In this document: positions 57,891 through 64,000 of the stretch, piece after piece
Layout of the letters: every line of letters begins with the position of its first letter
Numbering within the stretch: the stretch's first letter is position 1
NCBI RefSeq assembly: GCF_000003815.2
Contig: NC_049988.1
Location: forward strand, 20,581,180 to 20,645,179
Direction: 5' to 3'
From: Branchiostoma floridae
Taxonomy: Eukaryota; Chordata; Leptocardii; Amphioxiformes; Branchiostomatidae
DNA length: 64,000 nucleotides
The notes under the pieces: model-generated
What the model was told of the DNA's origin: nothing
What the model saw: the letters and a program-made list of their open reading frames with translations, nothing else
Database searches by the model: none
Made by a program: the position numbers and the translations under genes

Positions 57891-58854
57891 CAATGCGGTT
57901 GTAGTGGTTTCTTGCAGACCCTGAGACTGATTAAAAAAATAATCATATTCATAATATATTTGTTTTAGATATGTTTATCTTTTATTGTAAATCTTTTCAG
58001 AAATAATACAGAAACCCCATGATAACGCCTAAAAATATGAACATAAGAATGTACGTACTGCGCTAGACATACAGTTCCACTTTGTTTCTTTCAGTAAAGG
58101 GTTAATGACCCCCCCCCCCTGTGTATATTAGTCTATTGGTGGCCAAACACACCCCTAGGCCGGCTTCACTCCTCTGTCAGCTTTTATACTATCTTTGGCC
58201 ACAGTAGGATCTGCTTGAACGTGGCTAATAGGGTGTTTGGTATTTGTATAACGGGGGCCGCCCTAAGATGCGCCCTGCCCTAAGATGGTATATTTGTATA
58301 CATGCACATGAATCCGAGCTACTCTGCCTTCAACATAATGTCAGTTTTGGGAAGACTTGAGTCATTAGTTTTGTCAACTTTCCCAAGCACCGGATTAACT
58401 TTAACATGAAGTCTACCCCACCCACCCCCTCGCCCGCTGAAAAATGGATCGTACCACTCGGCGGATTCACACACACAAAAACGCGCCGTGAGAGAGGAAC
58501 ATTTCAAACAGAACGAGGGTGTAATCTCAAGTGAATACAGCAGAAACGTTGCAGTATAACGAGCTTGACCTATGACATGTCATGTAATTCATCATCAGTC
58601 GCTTACAAGAAGCTGTAGATCCTTGACAAGTCATAGACGTGACAGGTTAACCAGACAGACAGCTTCCGCGTGTGCGTCGGCTGCAGTTCCATGGCCTCCG
58701 CTGGGGGTCAAATAAATGTGACTTTAAAGAAAATAGGGTGATTTTTAGAGATTTTGTAGGTTGTATCCTGAAGTTCAACATTGTCAATTGCTTGTGCACC
58801 CTGCTATAAATTTTGAGGCGACGAACCTCCTCAATAGGGTTCAACCATGTAAAT
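57890..58854. other. Intergenic, partial MITE family A copy
   Basis: 58140-58215 carries the right half of a family A element ('ggccggcttcactcctctg', 'aggatctgcttg') preceded by a C-run. I see nothing else that I can name. Confidence 0.5.
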
Positions 58855-59040
58855 CAATTCTCCAAGCAGAGGTTAGGCTCAGGCTGTTTTTTAACGTTTT
58901 TATCAGGCTTTCTACTTTGTTTTGTATCTTGTATTGTCGAAACCTAACTGGCTCGCGGACTACAAGAAACAGGACAAAATAGAAAGCCCGATAAAAACGA
59001 CTAAAAAAACAGCCGGAGCCTAACCTCTGTTTGGACAGTA
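58855..59040. mobile_element. hAT-like MITE, 186 bp, 8-bp target duplication
   Basis: Long inverted arms of about 65 bp: left 'tccaagcagaggttaggctc' then 'aggctgttttttaacg', right its counterpart ending 'gagcctaacctctgtttgga'. Both sides carry 'atgtaaat' (58847-58854 and 59041-59048). An 8-bp duplication fits hAT or P-type elements. Confidence 0.7.
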
Positions 59041-59199
59041 ATGTAAATTCACATAGGCGTGTCCTGTTACTTAAACCGGTTAGACAGCCCTTGCAGACAG
59101 AGTTTGACACATTCAAGTCAACACTGCAAGCTGGTAAGTCTCTAGCGTTGTCTCCAATTCCGTCTCACAGGTGGGAATATTATCTATTTCACTGTACAG

Positions 59200-59935
59200 A
59201 TTCAGGTGAAGAAATGAAGCTATCTTTTGTTGCTTTAAAAAGGGTTTGATAAGCTACAGACCAAGTCATCGCACGTATACGAAGTCATAATTTTAGAAAG
59301 CATGTAACATTACTGATGTTAACGCCTGAGTACATATAAAACGACCGATATCTGACCTCTGGGAATTCTTCTAAATTTAGTTCGCACCATGGCGAAACGT
59401 AGCCTCCATAGCAGGCTCTCTATGGAGGTTAAGTGAAGCGATGGTGCGAATTAAATTTAGAAGAATTCCCAGAGGTCAGATATCGGTCGTTAAATATGTA
59501 CTCAGGCGTTAACATCAGTAATGNNNNNNNNNNNNNNNNNNNNNNNNNNNNNNNNNNNNNNNNNNNNNNNNNNNNNNNNNNNNNNNNNNNNNNNNNNNNN
59601 NNNNNNNNNNNNNNNNNNNNNNNCATAGAGAGCCTGCTATGGAGGCTAGGCGAAACGCTTGAAAGTTACTAAAATCTTGTTCTCGGTGAAGTGTGCCGAT
59701 TCCAACTGAAGTTATGAAGCTTTCTTCTGTTGCTGTAAACATATGCATGGTTTGAAAAGCTACATGTACATACCAAGTCATTGCACGTATACGAAGTTAT
59801 GATATTAGAAAGCATGTAACGTTACTGATGTTACCTTCTGATAACATAGAAAACGACCAGACTACCTTGCCCCGGGGAATTCTTCTGGTGGTTTCTACAA
59901 TGGCGATTCGCTCGAGAGTTACTAAAATCGTGTTC
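59200..59935. repeat. Tandemly duplicated segment containing a 216-bp palindrome
   Basis: 59200-59400 and 59700-59930 are diverged direct copies ('gcacgtatacgaagt', 'agaaagcatgtaac', 'actgatgtta', 'ggaattcttct'). In the first copy 59308-59523 is an almost perfect palindrome: arms from 'cattactgatgttaacgcct' inward, centre near 59416 with 'cctccatagc...ctatggagg'. Confidence 0.85.
59524..59623. other. Assembly gap (exactly 100 N)
   Basis: A 100-N placeholder starts right at the outer edge of the palindrome. The sequence after it restarts with the reverse complement of the palindrome centre ('catagagagcctgctatgga'). Confidence 1.
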
Positions 59936-59946
59936 TCGATGTAACA

Positions 59947-60160
59947 CTAGTTCACCTTTATCCGCATGGTAACCTATATCCGTTGTTTTTAAAAACGAGA
60001 TATTTAGAGATATCTAGTCGACGGACGTTGGCTTCAAATAACAATACTTTCATAGCACTTCAGTCTGAAACACTCGTCCGTCGACTTGATATCCCTACAT
60101 ACTTCGCTTTTATAGACAACGGATAAAGGTTACCCCGCGGATAAAGGTGAACTAGCGTTA
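59947..60160. mobile_element. MITE family C copy
   Basis: The inverted ends are 'actagttcacctttatccgc' and 'gcggataaaggtgaactag'. A second inverted pair is inside: 'aacctatatccgttg' and 'caacggataaaggtt', plus 'gtcgacggac' and 'gtccgtcgac'. This end sequence is familiar as a common MITE in amphioxus and other invertebrates (from memory). Confidence 0.8.
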
Positions 60161-60285
60161 GTATATTTTGAGGAAAATAGATGTAACGTTACGTTTCAAG
60201 GTGAGTTATACATTGATGGGCTAAGTCATTGTCAGCATATTACAGCTATGTCTTAATTTGGCTGAAAATACGTAACGTTAGTTGG

Positions 60286-60993
60286 GTCAGCCCACACGAC
60301 TACGGCATTAATTCCCGCAGCATAACAAACTACCATGTAGTTGAGTCAGACAGTACCTGAAGTCGAACGACTTTCTCGATCTTTTCTTGCTTCTCGGCAA
60401 ATAGACGCCACAATTGAACCACACATCGTTCAGAAGACGGCCCTTGCCTGATTTCAGGCCATCAAAAGGAAAATTAACTAATAATAATGTCATTTTACTG
60501 GCTAACGCCACCGTGGTCTATATATGCCGAGGTCGTTGACTCCAGTTCGATAGAATATTGTTCTAAAGTTCTAACGGGTCCAAAGTTCGATTTTGTGCGG
60601 AAATTGCTACTTTTTTCACCCATTTCAGCCCGTAATTTCTCTATATGGGCCTAAATGACCAAGGTGCAGTGTCTTATGCGACGACCTACCAGCTTGCTGA
60701 ATTTCAAGGTATTCTAAGGTATATCTGATGAGATAATCATGTTATTTTTATTTGTTTGGAGAAGAACAGGAAAAAGATGGAGAGGAAACTGAGGGAAAAC
60801 ATTATGTTTCCCTACCATGAAGTCTAACTTAATCAATCAACCATAAACATAATTAGGGTACTATTTTGGTAGGGTATGTGAAAGGTGTGGCTGCCTAATT
60901 ACCTGGACAGGTGGGCCCTGATTGGTTGGAATGTAGGTGAGAGCAGTCTATTGTTATGCGGGAATTAATGCCGAAGTTGTGTGGGCTGATCAG
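60286..60993. mobile_element. Inverted-repeat DNA element of about 0.7 kb
   Basis: The left end 'tcagcccacacgactacggc' then 'attaattcccgcagcataac' faces the right end '...gttatgcgggaattaatg' then 'ccgaagttgtgtgggctga'. The arms are about 40 bp. No transposase frame lies inside, and I found no clear target duplication. Confidence 0.75.
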
Positions 60994-60999
60994 TCAGTT

Positions 61000-61650
61000 G
61001 GAAGGCTGTATTTGAGGTGAGTCTTCCTGAGTTCTTTTCTCTTGAGGGTGCCGCCTTCAACGTATAGATTCTGTAACCTGTGTACCGTATGCAGTAAGGA
61101 AAGGGCCTCTAGTCTTTTCGATAAGTGGTGATTTTTTTAACGTGCTCGAGGTGTTTGAGCTTTACTTGTACACTGAAATAGACCTTAGCATATCTGTAAA
61201 CTCAGGCATACTACATTTATGTGCTGTTATCTCTATATTTTATTCATTTGATGATACGTATAACATGCATATATGTTTTCAAACATTTATGTATTGTGCA
61301 AAGATGTTGTAACATCCGCCCCTGTGTATTGGCATGCAATGCTGTAGGGTGGATAGAACTTACTAAATTTATATAAAGAAATGGTTGGAAAATGTTCTTT
61401 ACTAGTTTTGATTGTCCGAATTCTCCAAAGTGCGGCTTTAAAACACGTTAAAATGAACTGAACCACTACGGTGCATGGAAATACACAAGCACCATATCAT
61501 ACATGACTGAACAAGCCTTAGGTTAAATTGTCAAGTCGGTGTAATGTCAAATGAGGCGAGCCTAAAAAAATCCGTATCTTAAATAATGGACCGGTCGGAA
61601 CAACGATGTCGATTGTCGAACGTAAATACATTAAGTATTATTTTTGAATG
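61000..61650. other. Intergenic, nothing recognised
   Basis: AT-rich sequence with no gene, RNA or element that I can support. Confidence 0.5.
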
Positions 61651-61654
61651 ACGG

Positions 61655-62305
61655 AAAAAGAGGCGTTGTCAGACGACAATGGAGAAAACATCAAAAGCTA
61701 CACAATTCAGGGACAGTGAATAAGTAGGGCATGGCCTTGGGTGCATGGAGATAACATAAAATCAAGTGTCTCTGTTTAGCGTCCGAATTAAGGGTCGTGT
61801 GTGTAACGGCAGGGGGTTTGGTCCATAACCCAAAGGTTTTGACCACTTAGATTTCATATATTCCAACAGTTTACTATTCCCCTGCTATAGTGTCTTGCAT
61901 AAATGTGTGGCCCACGGGTTGCAGAAATGGAGATGGGCACCACCCCTATGCACCTGTCACAGGGGCACGGGTTGGTGCAGTGGCACAGTATTATTTTGTC
62001 AGACGACAATGCAGAAAACATCGAAAAGCTACACAGTTCAAGGGACAGTGAACAAGTAGGGCATGGGTGTATAGTGATAACAAAATATCCAATGTCTCTG
62101 TTTAGTGTCTCCAATGGGGGTCGTGTGTGTAACGTCGGGGGCTTGGTCCATACCCAGAGGTTTTCACCACTTAGATTTCATATTTACCACCAGAAGACTG
62201 GCCCCCTGCTTTAGTGTCTTGCACAAATGTGTGGCCCAATGGATGCAGAAATGGAGAAGTCCGAGCGCCACCCTTATGCACCTGTCACAGAGGCACGGAT
62301 GACTC
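61655..62305. repeat. Two-copy tandem duplication of about 330 bp
   Basis: 'ttgtcagacgacaatg(g/c)ag', 'gtgtctctgtttagcgtc', 'gggtcgtgtgtgtaacg', 'accacttagatttcatat', 'tagtgtcttgca' and 'atgcacctgtcacag' occur in the same order at about 61666-61975 and 61997-62300. The open frames across it are not conserved between the copies, so it is non-coding. Confidence 0.85.
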
Positions 62306-62550
62306 CCCTTGAATGTTATAATGGTCTCTATGACTGAAATGTATAGGTCAGACAGGGCGGTACAGATGACAGACATAAATAAGCCAACTGGTCAGTTGTC
62401 ACCAGTGTCAGTGACCGCGGTGGTCTAGTGACCTAGTGACCGCAGTGGCCGCAATGTGACTAAAATATGTCAGGCACTCCGGTGTGACGCCAAATAAGTA
62501 CCTCGCCAAATACAGGTAAGTGTCAGATGTGGTTTATTGCGCCTGCGTGC

Positions 62551-62695
62551 AGTTAGGGTTACGGTTAGGGCAAGGATTATTAGGGTTAGGGTTATTAGGG
62601 TTCAGATTGGGTTAGGGTCAATTTAGGGTTAGGGTGAGGGTTGGATATGGGTAATGGTGAGGAATAGGTTATGATTAGGTTAGCGTAAGGGCCAT
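62551..62695. repeat. Degenerate interstitial telomere-like (TTAGGG)n tract
   Basis: Many 'ttaggg' hexamers with interruptions ('attagggttagggttattag') over about 145 bp on the + strand. They are not at a contig end and are degenerate, so the tract is interstitial. Confidence 0.85.
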
Positions 62696-63094
62696 GGGTT
62701 CTGTAAGTATGTAAGCGGTAGGGTTGGATTAGAGTGAGGGTTGATTTACACAATGTGACCGTCCTTCTAAAAACCGTCCAGACTTCTACTTGAAAATATC
62801 ACGTGCCATGTCCTATGTATGTGACCAAGGACGTTATATAGTTAATGCGACACACATCTCTATCCTCTATACTGCAAACCCCCATACAGTGTCCCGGGGC
62901 ACTTATTTGGCAAGGGGCACTTATTAAGCGTGACACTGTTTGATAATTTACGGTTTTCTCGTCCGATAGGTCTGTAGGCGTGGCGTTCCCTGCTGTACTC
63001 CCCATTTCAACTGCATTCAAGACTTGGACATTCGTCAATCAGGTAAGCCCATCTGATGAAACTTGCACATAAACTTTCACATACACACAATACG

Positions 63095-63280
63095 CCGATG
63101 AAGGTTAGACATCCAGGTAATGAGATACGCCAAAAAAGCAGTTACTCAACTGGAAATGAATTCAATAATCCGAAATGGATTCGACAATGTCACTGACGAA
63201 AGATGGTGGATACCATCTGAAACGCCTGACAGTTTACAAAATCATAACCAGTTGCTTGAGTAACTGCTTTTGGGTGTGGA
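63095..63280. mobile_element. MITE family D
   Basis: The outer pair 'ccaaaaaagcagttactcaa' + 'ctgg' (63130-63155) faces 'ccagttgcttgagtaactgc' + 'tttt' (63248-63272). It is preceded by 'aaggttagacatccaggtaa'. Relatives lie at 8400-8520 and 23730-24110. Confidence 0.7.
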
Positions 63281-63549
63281 ACTCGCAATGTTACGACTGA
63301 ATTAGACGGTCAAATATCTATGATAGACTGCGCAAAATAAGTAGGATATCAACCTGCCACAATCTAACATTTAGATGTAGGGCATACACTGGTTAAAAAA
63401 TGGCATATCGTATTCAGCCCGCTGGCTACATTGATTGGTAATGTCCGACATGTTAGAGTTTAGATACCGCTAAGGTTTGACTTTCGGTTGTCCCGAATGA
63501 TGTGAGCCACGGGTGGTGACAGCCAGACCCTAAATTCGGGTCAATCAGT

Positions 63550-63900
63550 AATCTGCAAGCAGATCCTACGGTAGCATTTATAAGATGGTATCAAAAGCTG
63601 TCAGAGGACTGAAGCCAGCTTAGGAGTGTGTATGCTATCTCTAAGCAGATTCTATAGTAACATTAGATAAGTATCAAAAGCTATCAGAGTAGTGAAGCCG
63701 GCTTTGGAGTATGCGCACTATCTCCAAGCAGATTCTATGGTAATATTAGATAGTGTCAAAAGCTGTCAGAGGAGTGAAGCCGGCTTAGGAGTGTGTTTGG
63801 CTACCGGAGGCTGATGACAGCCTTTGGCCAGCTGTACTCCTTAGCCAGCTTTGATACTTAGTCTATCTTATGCCACTGGTAAATCTGCCAGGAGACTTGT
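63550..63900. mobile_element. MITE family A, with its left half repeated three times
   Basis: 'aagcagatcctacggtagc', 'ggtatcaaaagctgtcagag' and 'gaagccggcttaggagtgtg' occur as three successive units starting near 63551, 63638 and 63722. A right-half remnant ('gatactta...atctgccaggagac') follows near 63850. Confidence 0.75.
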
Positions 63901-64000
63901 GTTATATCTTGTTTGTACCATTGATTTCATTTATCGTTCATGTCTGGGACCGCCTCATCCCCTTTCCCCAGGGCAACAGCTAAAAGCGCCGATTGAAGGT

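Noticed and set aside
61903-62214. Open frame across the tandem duplication as a gene
   Set aside because: The frame is not kept between the two copies of the duplication.

Overview
This is a eukaryotic window, most likely from a cephalochordate (amphioxus, Branchiostoma). It has intron-rich deuterostome gene families, many short inverted-repeat transposons, minisatellites that span exon-intron junctions, and assembly gaps flanked by near-identical (probably allelic) sequence. No database was searched. Exon boundaries were read by eye from GT/AG sites, continuity of reading phase and similarity to remembered vertebrate families.

Region 1 (about 1 to 29,960, + strand) is one large gene of the SRCIN1 (p140Cap) / KIAA1217 (sickle tail) cytoskeletal adaptor family. 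Its 5' end lies outside the window. I can chain 26 exons with matching phases from 2163 to a stop at 27872 (about 1,574 residues), followed by about 2 kb of 3' UTR ending in AATAAA motifs. The conserved core is the coiled-coil block at 7844-11247. At least four exon-intron junctions have been tandemly amplified, giving arrays of decoy acceptors or donors. One exon also has a truncated upstream copy that ends in TTAGGG-like DNA. Positions 17839-19350 repeat 13667-15180 between two N gaps and are probably a second haplotype.

Region 2 (30,188 to 52,245, - strand) is a tandem array of three BTB-BACK-Kelch (KLHL-type) genes with the same five-exon structure. Copy 1 lacks its last Kelch repeats. 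Copy 2 is a pseudogene. Copy 3 is intact (578 residues). The first exon of copy 2 is split by a 6.33 kb insertion (39389-45716) that has terminal inverted repeats and a perfect 9-bp target duplication. The element carries facing arrays of a roughly 61-bp repeat, an architecture like Foldback elements. Removing it on paper gives a 255-nt first exon, the same length as in copy 1.

Region 3 (53,151 to about 57,890, + strand) is a six-exon NNMT/INMT-type small-molecule N-methyltransferase gene (264 residues), head-to-head with KLHL copy 3. The coding end of its last exon is repeated four more times downstream. Each copy keeps an open 63-codon tail (62 residues plus stop) in a phase that the penultimate exon could splice into.

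Region 4 (57,890 to 64,000) has no gene I can recognise. It holds MITEs, a large palindrome next to a 100-N gap, a roughly 0.7 kb inverted-repeat element, a tandem duplication and degenerate interstitial telomere-like repeats.
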